Notes: generated from the sequence alone by a model not told the origin. DNA of 64,000 nt from Hyphococcus sp. (GCA_028281665.1 JANQJK010000027.1:62001-126000), one strand, 5' to 3'; positions 17,705-28,000 are shown, counted from the stretch's first letter. Translations and numbers: made by a program.

Positions 17705-19933
17705 CTAGAGCCGCCCGCTGATCGAAAAGCGCGCGTTAATCGGCGCGGCCACCGTCGCCTGATGAGTGCTGTGCGCGTTCGGGAAGTAGAGTTCGTCGGT
17801 CAGGTTCTCGATATTGACCTGAAGACGGAGATTGTCAGACACGTCGTAATAGGCCGCCGCATCAAGTCGAACATAGCTCGGCAGGATCGCCGTGTTGCCG
17901 TTATTGATGAAACTCTCGTCCTGATAGGTGAGGCCGATCCCCAAACCCAATTTGTCCGTCGCCTGAAAGCTGTTCCAGATAGAGAACATATTTTCAGGAA
18001 GCTCTCGGACGCGATTGCCTTCGCTGCCGTCGGCGTTGACCTGATTGCCGTCAAGATAGCTGTAACCGGCGGAGACGTACCAGCGCTCCATCAGGTGCCC
18101 CTGAAGCTGCACTTCGAAGCCCTGGATTTTGGAGTCGATGATATCGAGCGTTGCCGGATCATTGTCTTCAGGTTGCGGCGAGCTTTGTTCAATCTCAAAA
18201 ACGGCCGCAGTCAGGCTCAGCCCTTCATTGATGTCCCACTTGACCCCCGCCTCAAGGTTGGTGAATTCGTTGGGGTCAAGGGCGCGCGTCGTGTCGTTGA
18301 TGCTTGCGAACTGCTCGCCGCTGCGCGGCAGGAACGATTCGCTATAGCTGCCGTAAATAGAAATGTTTTCCTGCGGCTTCAAAATAACGCCAAAGCGAGG
18401 CGAAATTTCTTCGTCCGTGCGTTCCCGGAAAACGGGGTTCATGGGATCGACAAGATCGGTTACGCTGATTTTAAACCTGTCAAAGCGAACGCCGGCGACG
18501 ACATCAAGCCAGTCTGTAATTTCGATCTGGTCCTGAATATACGCGGAGAAGACGGTGATATCGGCTTCCGTGTCGTCGTTGATAATATCAGGGTTTGCAA
18601 ACTCTGCGTTTGGAACGGTTAAGTCGCCATATATGTTCGTGGCGGTTCGGCCGTCAGCTAATACGCCAACGCCGCCGCGTATGTTGAGCGGGCGAGTTAT
18701 ATCAAAGTTGGCGATGTCAGTCCTTATGCTCGAAGTTCCATTCAAGTTGATATCAGCAGCGCGATCAGCGCCAAGTACGTCCCAGAAGGGGTTGAACCGG
18801 TCATTATTGTTGACGGTGTCGATATATTCGACGCCGGTCACGATCGTGTGGTTGAGCCGGCCGGTGGCGAACTCTCCGATCAGGTCGCCGGTGAGAGACA
18901 GATTCCGGCGCTGTGTCGTGTCAATATATCCGTCAAGCGTTACGATGTCGGGCGTCGCGGCCTGGTCGTAACCGGAAGCATAGAGGTTGACATACAGCTT
19001 GTCGTAATCGCCATAGAAGGCGCTGAAACGAGCCTTCAGGTTATCGTTAAGCCGATGTTGCAGTATGGCGCGAACCAGATGCGCTTCAAGCTCGTGAAAA
19101 TTCTCCTCCGGATCGCCGAAAACAATATCTTTGAAGTCCTCAACCGGGCGGCCGTCCGAACCCGTTGGAATTCCGCGGTCAATAAAGCGCTCGTGATTTA
19201 AATACTCATAGGAAACGTCGAGCGTTGTCGCCGGGCTCAGTTCTACGTGGGCGGTCGGGTTAACGCTAAAACGATCACCATCATAGAAATCCCGGTGATT
19301 GTTCAGGTTTTCATACATGGCGTTAATACGGAACGCCGCGTTGTCGCTTGCCGAGAAGTTACTGTCGATCTCAAAACCAAACGCGCCAAACGTATCGGCG
19401 CTCGCCCGGAACCCGTTGAAGTTCTCGCCAATCACGCCTTTCTTCGCCACGCGATTGAGGATGCCGCCGGTGCCGCCGCGTCCGAACAAAAGAGCGTTCG
19501 GACCGCGCAGGATTTCCACCTGCTCCAGATTGTATAGGGGACGGTAATACTGAACATCGTCGCGAACGCCATCGATGAAGAAGTCTGCCGTCGAACGCAC
19601 GCCTCGGAAAACAATGGCGTCGCGGTGGCCTTCCCCCTGTGACGTGTTTACGCCGGGCGTGTAGTTGATGATGTCGCCGATGCTTGTGAAACCACGTTGA
19701 TTGATTTCGTCGGCTGTAACGATTGAAAGGCTTTGCGGAACGTCAATAATCGGCGTCGGCGTTTTGAGGGCGTTTACCTGGTCCGAGTAAAGAACCCTGC
19801 CGACGACGACGATTTCATCGGCTGCCGCGTATGCGAGTTCGATGTTTTCCACTGCGCTTTCGGCGCGAGCGTAAGAAGTGGCGGCCAATAACGCGGCGAG
19901 CGAGGCCGCGCTGGCGAGGTGTATACGTAACAA
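17705..19933 (-). CDS. TonB-dependent siderophore receptor
   Basis: 742 aa from the TTG at 19933. A GTG 13 codons upstream is possible, but the TTG has AGGGGA 8 nt upstream and begins a clean signal peptide (about 1-24, cut near SYARA). The plug domain (about 50-165) has PQSLSIVT, GDIINYTPGVN and LRGPNALLFGRGGTGG. A 22-stranded barrel follows, ending ...RFSISGRL. This is the FhuA/Fiu-like siderophore receptor class (TIGR01783-like). It imports ferric siderophore across the outer membrane with energy from TonB-ExbBD, which are not in this window. Fur-like repeats sit 50-100 nt upstream. The ligand is not identifiable. Confidence 0.92.
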   Translation of the reverse strand: MLRIHLASAASLAALLAATSYARAESAVENIELAYAAADEIVVVGRVLYSDQVNALKTPTPIIDVPQSLSIVTADEINQRGFTSIGDIINYTPGVNTSQGEGHRDAIVFRGVRSTADFFIDGVRDDVQYYRPLYNLEQVEILRGPNALLFGRGGTGGILNRVAKKGVIGENFNGFRASADTFGAFGFEIDSNFSASDNAAFRINAMYENLNNHRDFYDGDRFSVNPTAHVELSPATTLDVSYEYLNHERFIDRGIPTGSDGRPVEDFKDIVFGDPEENFHELEAHLVRAILQHRLNDNLKARFSAFYGDYDKLYVNLYASGYDQAATPDIVTLDGYIDTTQRRNLSLTGDLIGEFATGRLNHTIVTGVEYIDTVNNNDRFNPFWDVLGADRAADINLNGTSSIRTDIANFDITRPLNIRGGVGVLADGRTATNIYGDLTVPNAEFANPDIINDDTEADITVFSAYIQDQIEITDWLDVVAGVRFDRFKISVTDLVDPMNPVFRERTDEEISPRFGVILKPQENISIYGSYSESFLPRSGEQFASINDTTRALDPNEFTNLEAGVKWDINEGLSLTAAVFEIEQSSPQPEDNDPATLDIIDSKIQGFEVQLQGHLMERWYVSAGYSYLDGNQVNADGSEGNRVRELPENMFSIWNSFQATDKLGLGIGLTYQDESFINNGNTAILPSYVRLDAAAYYDVSDNLRLQVNIENLTDELYFPNAHSTHQATVAAPINARFSISGRL

Positions 19934-19984
19934 CGAAAGATCCCCTTTTCCGTGCCCCTGACGTGTCAGCACGACGCCAGTTGC

Positions 19985-20034
19985 GAATGATTGTCAATAA
20001 CGACTGGCTACGCTTCATAAGAATGATTGTCAAT
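19985..20034 (-). promoter_or_regulatory. Two direct-repeat Fur-like sites / -35 elements upstream of the siderophore receptor
   Basis: The 14-mer ATTGACAATCATTC (read on -) occurs twice, at 19985-19998 and 20021-20034, 36 bp apart. Each copy extends to a 15-mer that matches the 7-1-7 Fur consensus TGATAATNATTATCA at 11 of 14 defined positions. Each also contains a perfect TTGACA, so one copy could additionally be the -35 box. The position 52-101 nt upstream of a siderophore receptor supports iron repression. Confidence 0.6.
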
Positions 20035-20135
20035 TGCAATTTGGTGCGGGCTGGCGCGACCTTTCGTCAAGCGATGACAGATGCGGCGGGAGGGCCTACA
20101 TCCCGTTTCGCGTGGATTTGAAGAAAGGCGTTCGG

Positions 20136-20429
20136 ATGGCGGCGAAACTCACACAGGCGGAGCGCGAGTTCTTCCTGAGCGAACACCCGGCCTGGCGCCC
20201 GGTCGAAGGGCGCGACGCGGTGAAGCGCAGCTTCCAGTTCGACGATTTCAACGAGGCGTTCGGGTTTATGACGCGGGTGGCGCTGGCTGCGGAAAAGGCC
20301 GACCACCATCCGGAGTGGTTTAACGTTTATAATAAGGTCGAAATCACGCTAACGACCCATGACGCAGACGGTCTGTCAAAGCGGGACGTGGCGCTGGCCG
20401 CCTTTATCGACGAAGCGGCGGACGGGTAA
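20136..20429 (+). CDS. 4a-hydroxytetrahydrobiopterin dehydratase (pterin-4-alpha-carbinolamine dehydratase)
   Basis: 97 aa, the usual family length. The family signature [20 protein letters not shown] contains the His57-His58 pair, and the downstream [17 protein letters not shown] supplies the third His and the conserved Asp. It dehydrates 4a-hydroxy-tetrahydropterin made by aromatic amino-acid hydroxylases, or serves as a pterin-binding (DCoH-like) factor. The start is the ATG at 20136 with AAAGGCG upstream; the open frame back to 20034 lacks similarity. No hydroxylase gene is nearby. It is divergent from the siderophore receptor. Confidence 0.93.
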   Translation: MAAKLTQAEREFFLSEHPAWRPVEGRDAVKRSFQFDDFNEAFGFMTRVALAAEKADHHPEWFNVYNKVEITLTTHDADGLSKRDVALAAFIDEAADG

Positions 20430-20518
20430 CGCCGCGCCACGAAAACGCCACGGGCCGGCCTTCTCCGCGCCCGTCGCGCGGTCTACTAAAGGTTTGAAAT
20501 TAAACGGGACAGAGAATA

Positions 20519-21214
20519 ATGGCGATGATAGCCCTTGTTGATGACGATGAAAACATTCTGACGTCCGTATCCATCGCGCTGGAGGCGGAGGGCCACACGG
20601 TCAAGACCTTTGAGGACGGCGCCGCCGCGCTTGAATTCATTTCGGCGACGCCCCCGGACATGGTCGTTTCCGACATAAAGATGCCGACGATGGACGGTAT
20701 GGAGCTGCTCCGCCGAATTCGCCAGAAATCCAGCCTGCCGCTGATTTTCCTGACCTCGAAGGACGAGGAAATCGACGAAGTGCTCGGGCTCACCATGGGC
20801 GCGGACGATTACGTCAAGAAACCGTTCTCGCAGCGCCTCCTGATGGAGCGGGTCAAAGCGGTGTTGCGGCGCGGACAGGCCGACGCCTCGCCGGACCCGG
20901 AAGACGAAAAGAAAATCCTGCGCCGGGAAAACCTGACGCTCGACCCTTTGCGTCACTCCTGTCTCTGGAAAGAAAAGCCGGTGGTGCTCACCGTTACGGA
21001 GTTTCTGATCCTCCACTCGCTGGCGCAGCGCCCCGGTTTCGTCAAAAGCCGCGATCAACTGATGGATGCGGCGTATGATGATCAGGTCTATGTGGATGAT
21101 CGCACCATCGACAGCCACATCAAACGCATACGGAAGAAATTCCGACAGGTGGACGGAGAATTTGACTCAATCGAAACGCTTTACGGCGTCGGTTACAAAT
21201 ACAAGGAAGACTGA
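20519..21214 (+). CDS. chvI: Response regulator ChvI (OmpR family)
   Basis: 231 aa. The receiver domain has the acidic pocket (VDDDE), the phospho-acceptor Asp52 (VVSDIKMP), Thr/Ser in FLTSKDEE, and Lys in DDYVKKPF. The C-terminal OmpR-type winged helix (about 130-231) carries [16 protein letters not shown] and [14 protein letters not shown], the ChvI-type recognition helix. It is the partner of ChvG, six nt downstream. In Rhizobiales and relatives ChvG-ChvI responds to acid or envelope stress and controls polysaccharide, motility and envelope genes. Confidence 0.93.
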   Translation: MAMIALVDDDENILTSVSIALEAEGHTVKTFEDGAAALEFISATPPDMVVSDIKMPTMDGMELLRRIRQKSSLPLIFLTSKDEEIDEVLGLTMGADDYVKKPFSQRLLMERVKAVLRRGQADASPDPEDEKKILRRENLTLDPLRHSCLWKEKPVVLTVTEFLILHSLAQRPGFVKSRDQLMDAAYDDQVYVDDRTIDSHIKRIRKKFRQVDGEFDSIETLYGVGYKYKED

Positions 21215-21220
21215 CAGCCC

Positions 21221-22960
21221 ATGACGGGAGAGGGGCCGGCGCCCCAAAGCGGGGAACTGGGGCGGCGCCGCCGAGCGCGCGTGGCGCTGTCGCGCCTGAC
21301 GGTGACGATCGTCCTCGCCAATCTTATTGGCCTCGTTATCCTTCTGCTGGGTTCGTTCGCGCTCACCAACTACCGGGACGGGCTTATCGCGGCAAAGCTC
21401 GAAGGCGTGCGCGCCCAGGCGCAGATCATCGCCGACGTCCTCGCCCAGGTTGCGATTGACGAAACGTCCTGTCAGCCGGTCGAAGAGGCCGATGTGGAGC
21501 GCCTCGGGCAGGAAGTGGCGCTTTGTTCGCTGGCGCTCAACCAGACCGACGTGCGCGAGGTTTTCAACCGCGTCTGGGACAGTTTCGAAGGACGCGTACG
21601 CATTTTCAACGCGCCGCAGACTTTTCAGGTTCCACCCGTTTCCGACGCAAGCATCCTCCTCATCGAAGACATTGTTCTGCGAGAGGACAAAATCGAGGCG
21701 GAAAACCTGCCGCCCATCGACGACGAGGATGCGCGCGAGCCGTTCTCCCTCGACCGGGTGTGGAAAGGCGTCGTCGATTTCCTGTCCACTGATTATCATG
21801 CGGCGGCGGCGCGCCGATCACTGGAAGCGGAGCTGAACGAAGCGCTCGATTCGTCGCCCTTCGCGGAGGAGCGCGGCGCCGCGTCCGTGCGCCTTGATGA
21901 AGAGGGCGACCTCGTCGTTTCGGTGACGGTGCCGATCCGGCGCGTGCAGGCGATTTACGGCCTAGTGACGGCGGAATCCGGCGGCATTGACGATCTGGTC
22001 GAACGCGCGCGGCTCTCCATCCTTCCGTTTTTCGGGCTCGCCATGGCCGCCGCGATTTTGTCGTCACTATTGCTGACCGCCATGATCGCCCAGCCGATCC
22101 GGCAGCTTGCCATTGCCGCCGACAAGGTGCGCGAAGGCATTGCGGCGGCCGGGCGTGCACGGATCCCGGACTTTACGAACCGCAAGGACGAAATTGGCGA
22201 GCTCTCCGGATCGCTGAAATCCATGACGCAAGCGATCTATGCGCGCATCGACGCCATTGAGAGTTTTGCAGCGGATGTTTCCCACGAATTGAAAAATCCG
22301 CTGACGTCGATCCGAAGCGCGGCGGAAACCTTGCAGATCGCCAAGACGCCGGAGCAGCAGGAGAAACTGCTCGGCGTCATTCAGAAAGACGTCGCGCGCA
22401 TGGACCGTCTGATCACGGACATATCCAACGCGTCGCGCCTTGACGCGGAACTTGCCCGGGAAAGCCGGGAGGCGGTCGACCTCGCCCAGCTCATCAAGGA
22501 CATCGCGTCCATGTACGAACAGACGGCGAAGGACGGCGAGCCCAGGGTTGACTTCTCCGACCCGCTGCAAGGCGTCTACATTCTCGGCAATGCGGCGGCC
22601 CTTGGACAGGTCGTCCGCAACCTCATCGACAATGCGCGCTCCTTCAGCCCGCCTGGCGGGTCGGTGCGCGTCTATCTCGAAGCGCCGACCCAGCGGGCCG
22701 CCATTGCGCGCCTGGTCATTGAGGATGACGGGCCGGGCGTCCCGCCGGATAATCTCGAATCGATTTTCAACCGCTTCTATACGAAGCGCCCGGCGGGAAC
22801 GTCGTTCGGGAACAACTCAGGTCTCGGGCTGGCGATATCCCGGCAGATTGTCGAGGCCCACGGGGGACGCGTTTATGCGGAGAACCGGCTCGAAAATCCG
22901 TCCGATCCCTCGGGCCCGCGGCGCGGCGCGCGATTTATTGTTGAACTGCCCGCCGATTAA
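21221..22960 (+). CDS. chvG: Sensor histidine kinase ChvG
   Basis: 579 aa. First transmembrane helix about 27-50; a periplasmic sensor domain of ~210 residues; second helix about 265-290 (LPFFGLAMAAAILSSLLLTA); HAMP; then a HisKA domain with the phospho-acceptor His355 in DVSHELKNPLTSIRSA, and a HATPase domain with N (VRNLIDNARSF), DDGPGVP and GLGLAISRQIVEAHGGR boxes. This is the ChvG/ExoS layout. It phosphorylates ChvI. Its acidic N-terminal periplasmic loop contains two Cys (ETSCQPV and ALCSLAL). In many alphaproteobacteria hprK follows directly; here the next gene is EIIA, 88 nt downstream. Confidence 0.93.
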   Translation: MTGEGPAPQSGELGRRRRARVALSRLTVTIVLANLIGLVILLLGSFALTNYRDGLIAAKLEGVRAQAQIIADVLAQVAIDETSCQPVEEADVERLGQEVALCSLALNQTDVREVFNRVWDSFEGRVRIFNAPQTFQVPPVSDASILLIEDIVLREDKIEAENLPPIDDEDAREPFSLDRVWKGVVDFLSTDYHAAAARRSLEAELNEALDSSPFAEERGAASVRLDEEGDLVVSVTVPIRRVQAIYGLVTAESGGIDDLVERARLSILPFFGLAMAAAILSSLLLTAMIAQPIRQLAIAADKVREGIAAAGRARIPDFTNRKDEIGELSGSLKSMTQAIYARIDAIESFAADVSHELKNPLTSIRSAAETLQIAKTPEQQEKLLGVIQKDVARMDRLITDISNASRLDAELARESREAVDLAQLIKDIASMYEQTAKDGEPRVDFSDPLQGVYILGNAAALGQVVRNLIDNARSFSPPGGSVRVYLEAPTQRAAIARLVIEDDGPGVPPDNLESIFNRFYTKRPAGTSFGNNSGLGLAISRQIVEAHGGRVYAENRLENPSDPSGPRRGARFIVELPAD

Positions 22961-22986
22961 GGCGACGATTCTGGTGGACTTTTGGA

Positions 22987-23001
22987 TGTTGCGACGCAAC
23001 A
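22987..23001. repeat. Perfect 15-bp palindrome in the chvG-EIIA gap
   Basis: TGTTGCG-A-CGCAACA is a perfect 7-1-7 inverted repeat, alone in the 88-nt gap between chvG and the EIIA gene and 48 nt ahead of the EIIA start. No T-run follows, so it is not a standard terminator. It has the shape of an operator for a dimeric regulator, or a short mRNA hairpin. Confidence 0.5.
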
Positions 23002-23048
23002 TTGATCCACTGGGCCGGATTGCGGTCCGGTGGTACTGGAGCCTTTTG

Positions 23049-23459
23049 ATGATCGGTCTTGTTGTCGTCACCCATGGCCGGCTTGCCGAGGAGTTTCTCT
23101 CTGCGGCTGAACATGTCGTCGGGCCGCAGGAGCAGATCCGTGCGGTTTCGATCGGGCCCGATGACGATATGGAAAAGCGCCGCGAAGACATTCTCGCAGC
23201 GGCGAAGGACGTGGACTCAGGCGACGGCGTCGTCATCCTGACCGACATGTTCGGCGGCACGCCGTCTAACCTCGCCATCGCGGTCATGGAGAAGGCCAAT
23301 GCCGAGGTGGTTGCCGGGGTGAACCTGCCCATGCTGATCAAGCTGGCGACGGTGCGCGCCGACGGCGACTTGCCGGAGGCGGTAAAGGCCGCCCATGAGG
23401 CGGGCCGGAAATACATCAACGTCGCATCGTGGGTGCTGTCCGGCGAGGCGCCCGAATAG
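23049..23459 (+). CDS. PTS EIIA component, mannose (Man) family
   Basis: 136 aa. The fold motif IGLVVVTHGRLAEEF contains the phospho-acceptor His9, and VVILTDMFGGTPSNLA is the second family signature. The start is the ATG at 23049 with TGGAG seven nt upstream; the longer open frame runs backwards through chvG. In alphaproteobacteria a single EIIA-Man with HPr usually forms a regulatory phosphorelay without a sugar permease (PTS-Ntr type). It is 13 nt from the HPr gene and therefore co-transcribed. No EIIB, EIIC or EIID gene is present. Confidence 0.92.
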   Translation: MIGLVVVTHGRLAEEFLSAAEHVVGPQEQIRAVSIGPDDDMEKRREDILAAAKDVDSGDGVVILTDMFGGTPSNLAIAVMEKANAEVVAGVNLPMLIKLATVRADGDLPEAVKAAHEAGRKYINVASWVLSGEAPE

Positions 23460-23472
23460 GGCTGCGCGGGCG

Positions 23473-23748
23473 ATGACCGAAGTCCAACGCAAGGTCAGGA
23501 TCGCCAACAAACTTGGCTTTCATATTCGCCCGTCGCGGCACTTCTCCGCGCTCGCGCGATCCTGGGATGCGGAAGTTACCGTACGAAACGAAGATCGCGC
23601 AGCGCTTGCAGATTCACAGCTCGACTTGCTGATGTTGTGCGCCGTTCAGGGCTCGGAACTGGAGATTATCGCAAAAGGTCCGCAGGCGGAAGAAGCTGTG
23701 GATGCTCTCGTCAAGCTTGTCGAGGACATGTTCGGAGAGAAGGAATAG
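23473..23748 (+). CDS. HPr phosphocarrier protein (Npr-like)
   Basis: 91 aa. The active-site segment NKLGFHIRPSRHFS has His17 and the partner Arg19. The position equivalent to regulatory Ser46 is kept (ADSQLDLLML, Ser48), so the protein looks phosphorylatable by HPr kinase although no hprK gene is at this locus. It accepts phosphate from EI (PtsP or PtsI, elsewhere) and passes it to EIIA-Man. The start ATG is 13 nt after the EIIA stop. The site deviates from the usual LHARPA (FHIRPS). Confidence 0.93.
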   Translation: MTEVQRKVRIANKLGFHIRPSRHFSALARSWDAEVTVRNEDRAALADSQLDLLMLCAVQGSELEIIAKGPQAEEAVDALVKLVEDMFGEKE

Positions 23749-23876
23749 GCGCCGGCTGCATCCGCGAAAACCGGATGAACATCGTGTTGCCGAACGACTT
23801 AAACGCGCCGCCGGCGCCTTGGGCCCGCCAGCGTCTCGGCGCCGACGGCCTTCGCTGAATACGAGCGGTTATCGCC

Positions 23877-24995
23877 CTAAGCAGACGGCTCCTCGGGCAG
23901 CGCGGACAGCGTCACGCTCTGGCCGTCGCGCAAGCGTTCGCCGCCGCGGATGACGACTTTGTCTCCGGGTTTGATGTCTCCGATCACTTCAATGTACTCG
24001 CCCTCCGCCGCACCAAGATCTACATCCACCTGACGGGCCGTACGGTCCTTGCCGACAACGAATACGCTGATCCGGTCGGCGCGCAGGACCAGTGCGTCGC
24101 GCGGCGCCGCGACGACACGGCGCGCTGTTTCAGCCGGTAATGCGACGCGCACGGCCGAGCCGATATACCAGTCCGCATCGGCAAGTTCGAGACGCAGCTC
24201 CAGCATGCGTGACAGGGAATCGCCGACCGGCACGATTGCGCGCACGATTGCTTCCTTCGTCTCCGCGCCGTTGGCGACGCGGATCGTGTCGCCGGCGCTG
24301 ATATTGCGGGCGAGGCTTGCCGGCGCCCGCGCCGTCACCTCAAGCCGGTGGATGTCGACCAGACGAACGAGGCCAATGCCGGGGGTCGCATATTCGCCGA
24401 CTTGCGCTTCCTGACTGACGACGCGGCCGGCAAAAGGCGCAAGCACTTCCGTGCGTTGAAGGTTGATCGCCGTGCGCTCATGAGCGACCTCGGCTTGTCG
24501 CAGCGCCTGTCGCGCCTCATCGCGATCGGCGCGCATCTGGTCCATCGCCGATTCCGATTCGCCGGCCTCGACGCCAAGTCCTTTGAAGCGGTCGTAAAGC
24601 CGCGCAAGGTATTCAGCGCGCGATTTCAGGCGCGCGACTTCCGCGCCGCTGTCCGAATAGGCCAGTTCCGCATCGCTTTTCTCGATCCGCGCGATGACGT
24701 CGCCTTCATCGACCTCGGCGCCGATCTCGGCCACCCACTCGATTTTCCCGGATGTCGCGGCGGCGACCAGACTGTCGCGGGTGGAGACCACGGATCCCGG
24801 CGTTTCGGCGTGGGGCGCCAACTCGCGTTCTTCTGCTTTAGCCACGGCGACAACCGCCGGCGGCGGACCGCTTTGTTGCTCCGTCGCGCCGGCGTCTGCA
24901 TCGACGCCGGTCGCGTCGGCATAAAAATATGCTGTCGACCCTGCTGCAACGAGAATGACAGCGGCGGACGTTGCAAAGATAATGTTTCGGTTCAT
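23877..24995 (-). CDS. RND efflux periplasmic adaptor (HlyD/AcrA-like)
   Basis: 372 aa. An N-terminal membrane anchor (about 5-26, no lipobox Cys) is followed by a split biotinyl-lipoyl domain (SGKIEWVAEIGAEVDEGDVI and EVLAPFAGRVVSQEAQVGEY). A helical hairpin of ~75 residues separates the halves (about 110-190), then the beta-barrel and membrane-proximal domains. It links the inner-membrane RND pump to an outer-membrane channel, and no TolC-like gene is adjacent. It is downstream of the permease gene (14-nt gap), the reverse of the usual adaptor-permease order. Confidence 0.92.
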   Translation of the reverse strand: MNRNIIFATSAAVILVAAGSTAYFYADATGVDADAGATEQQSGPPPAVVAVAKAEERELAPHAETPGSVVSTRDSLVAAATSGKIEWVAEIGAEVDEGDVIARIEKSDAELAYSDSGAEVARLKSRAEYLARLYDRFKGLGVEAGESESAMDQMRADRDEARQALRQAEVAHERTAINLQRTEVLAPFAGRVVSQEAQVGEYATPGIGLVRLVDIHRLEVTARAPASLARNISAGDTIRVANGAETKEAIVRAIVPVGDSLSRMLELRLELADADWYIGSAVRVALPAETARRVVAAPRDALVLRADRISVFVVGKDRTARQVDVDLGAAEGEYIEVIGDIKPGDKVVIRGGERLRDGQSVTLSALPEEPSA

Positions 24996-25009
24996 GCCCC
25001 GTATGATCC

Positions 25010-28000
25010 TTATTCAGCAGGCTGAGGAACGCTATCGCCGCGCGCCAGCGCCGGCATGGATTGCGCGCCGAGTTGCAAAAGCGCCGGCAAAAGCAGAAGC
25101 GTGAACAGCGTGGATACCGCCATGCCGCCGACGATGATGGTGGCGAGGCCGCGATAGATCACGCTGCCGGCGCCGGGGGAGAGAACAAGCGGCAGCATTC
25201 CCATGAGCGAGGTGGACGTCGACATGAAGATGGGACGAATGCGCAGGTTCAACGCATCGCGCACGGCGTCCGGCCGCGATTTGCCGGCGGCTTCGGAAGC
25301 GCGGGTCTGAGAGACCAGCAGAATTGCGTTGTTAACGACGAGCCCCAGGAGAATGATGAAGCCGATCATGCCGAGAAGATCCAGCGGCAACGGATTGATG
25401 AGGTCGAGCCCGCGGATGGCGAGAACGCCGCCGACCGTCGCCATGGGCAGCGTGACAATCACAAAGGCTGCATCTTTTACCGACTTAAAGAGCGCGGCCA
25501 TGATCAGAAAGAGGATCGCGATGGCGAGGAAGAAATTCCCGCCAAGGTTTTTCACGGCGCGGGCGAGCGCATCCGCATCGCCTCCCCATTTCAACGATGC
25601 GCCGGCAGGCAGCGTTTCATAAAGGCGGGGCACGGCGTTCGACTGCAAGGCGTCAACCGCCGGCCCGAGCGCCATGCCTTCGGGCGGGGAAATGCCGAGC
25701 GTGATCGTTCTGCGTCCGTCGACCCGGCTTATCTGCTGTGGTCCGACGCTGCGGTCTGTGGTCACGAGTTCGCCCAGGGGAACCACGGCGCCGGTTGGCG
25801 TCGCGATCGGCGCGGAGTCGAGATATTCCGGCTCCGTCCATTCCTTCGCCTTCAAGATGATGTCGATGCGGCCGTCTTCATGGAAGAACTCTCCAAGCCA
25901 GGCGCCGTCGCCGAGGGCGCGCACGGCGCGGGCGACGCTTTCGCGGGTCATGCCGACTTCCGCGATGCGACGATCGTTCGGAATGAGCCGCAACTCCGGC
26001 GTCACGACTTGCGGGTCCGGGTTCGGCCAGACCTGTGCGCCGGGCAGCGCCTCCTGAATAATCTGCGTTGTTGCAGGGATCGATGCGGTCAGCGCTTCAT
26101 AGTCGGCGGCCTGCACTTTGAGGCGAACCGATCCCTGACCGCCCCAGTTCCCGAAAAGATCCCCTTGCGCCGCGAAAACACGCGTATCGGGAAAACCCGA
26201 AAGGATTTCTTCGTTGACGAGGGCGACCATTTCGTCGATGCGCGACTGGTCCAGAACGCGGATGCCGACATTGCCGCCCCACGCCGCACTGAACAGATAG
26301 TAGTTCTTCAATGCCGGCTCTTTTTCGCCGTCCATATAGGGTTGCAGTCTTTCAACGACGACCTCGGCGAATTCTTCGCGGATCATATCGGCGCTGGCGC
26401 CAGACGGAAAATTGACAAACGCGTCCACGGCGTCGCGCTTCACCGGCGGCAGGTAATTCAATTGCGGCCAGAGCAGAAAGCCGACAATAATCGGCGCGCC
26501 CGTTAAGGCGGCGATAATGGCGATGCGGCGCGAATTGGTCGCCGTCGCGCGCATAATGAAATCAGCAATAGGTCCGGCGAAGTTCGCGCGCTTTGACGTA
26601 GCGGCGCTGTCGTCGTCTTTCAGCAGCAGTCGCGCGCCCGTCGGCAACAATGTCACGGCGACCACGAGGCTGAATGAGACCGCGATGGCGATTGTCAGCG
26701 CCAGGTCGGCGAAGAGCTGACCTTCCACGTCTTCAAAGAACATGATCGGAATAAAGATTGCGATGGTCGTCACCGTCGACGCAAAGAGCGCGCCGAATAC
26801 CTGGCCGACGGCGGTCTCCGCGGCCTTCATCGGCGACCGGCCTTCCTCGCGCTGCCGCACAAAATTCTCAAGGACAACGATTGCGGCGTCCAGCACCATG
26901 CCGGTGGCGAAGGCAAGGCCGGCAAGAGAGATGACGTTGATCGACCGGCCGAAGAGATTGAGGATAATAATCGTCGCCATCAGCGAAATCGGGATCCCCG
27001 CGGCGATAATCAGGGTTGCCTTGGCGCGCCGCAGGAACAGCCAGAGGGAGCCGACGGCGAGGATGACGCCAAGCAGAAGATTATTTGTCAGCAGGCTGAT
27101 GGCGCGTTTAATGAAGACCGACGGGTCGAAACTCTTTTGAATGGAGTAACCCATTTCGGCGAGCGGCCCGGCGTTCATTTCGTCGAGCACCGCGGTCAGC
27201 GCGTCGATTGACTCAAGGACATTGGCGCCGGGTTCTCGCATAACCCGCATGCCGATTGCCGGATTTCCGTTCTGGTAGACAACGCCGCCCTGCCAGTCCG
27301 GCGTCACGGTAACGTCGGCGACGTCCCCGAGCGTCACCGGCGCGCCATCGCGCCAGGCAAGGATGGTCTGTTCAAGTTGGTCGGCCTCGAAGCGTCCCTC
27401 AAACCGCATTGTGTAATTGCGCCGCCCGACCTCGACGCGCCCGCCGGTAACATCCGTTGAGCGGTTTACCGTCTGCGAAATCTCATCGAGCGTGACGCCG
27501 AGTTGCGCGGCGAGAAACGGATCGAATTCGACGCGGACAATTTCTTCGCCTTCGTCGGAGTTAATGTTGACCCCGCCGACCCCGGGAACGGCTTCGAGCG
27601 CCGGCAGGATCCGTTGTTCTGCGAAATCCCGGAGCCGCACGCCCTCCTGTGCGTTGCCGGGCAAGCGCTGCAAAAAGAGGAAGATGAGCGTCTCGCCGGC
27701 CTCCTGTCCGCCGCCCAGATTGATGCGCGGGCGTTCGGCTTCGGCGGGCAGGCCGCGAACGCGCTGCAAGCGCGCATTCACTTCCGTGAACGCCTGATCC
27801 ATGTCTGCGCCGAGGTTGAATTCGAGCGAAATCCATCCGCCGCCGGTGTTTGACCAGGACTGCATGCTCCTCAGCCCGGGGATGCCGCGCAGTTCGCGCT
27901 CGATCGGCTCGACGATCTCGCTCTCGATTTCCCGGGGGGAAGCGGCGCGCCATCGGGTCTCAATGCCGATCTGCGGGCGCTCGATCTGGGGAAAAAGCTG

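Noticed and set aside
23776-23859. 27-codon frame starting MNIVLPND after HPr
   Set aside because: No clear ribosome site, no hydrophobic or conserved feature, and a composition like the surrounding non-coding DNA.
25061-26506. 481-aa open frame on + under the RND permease
   Set aside because: Antisense shadow of the permease gene with no ribosome site or recognisable domain.
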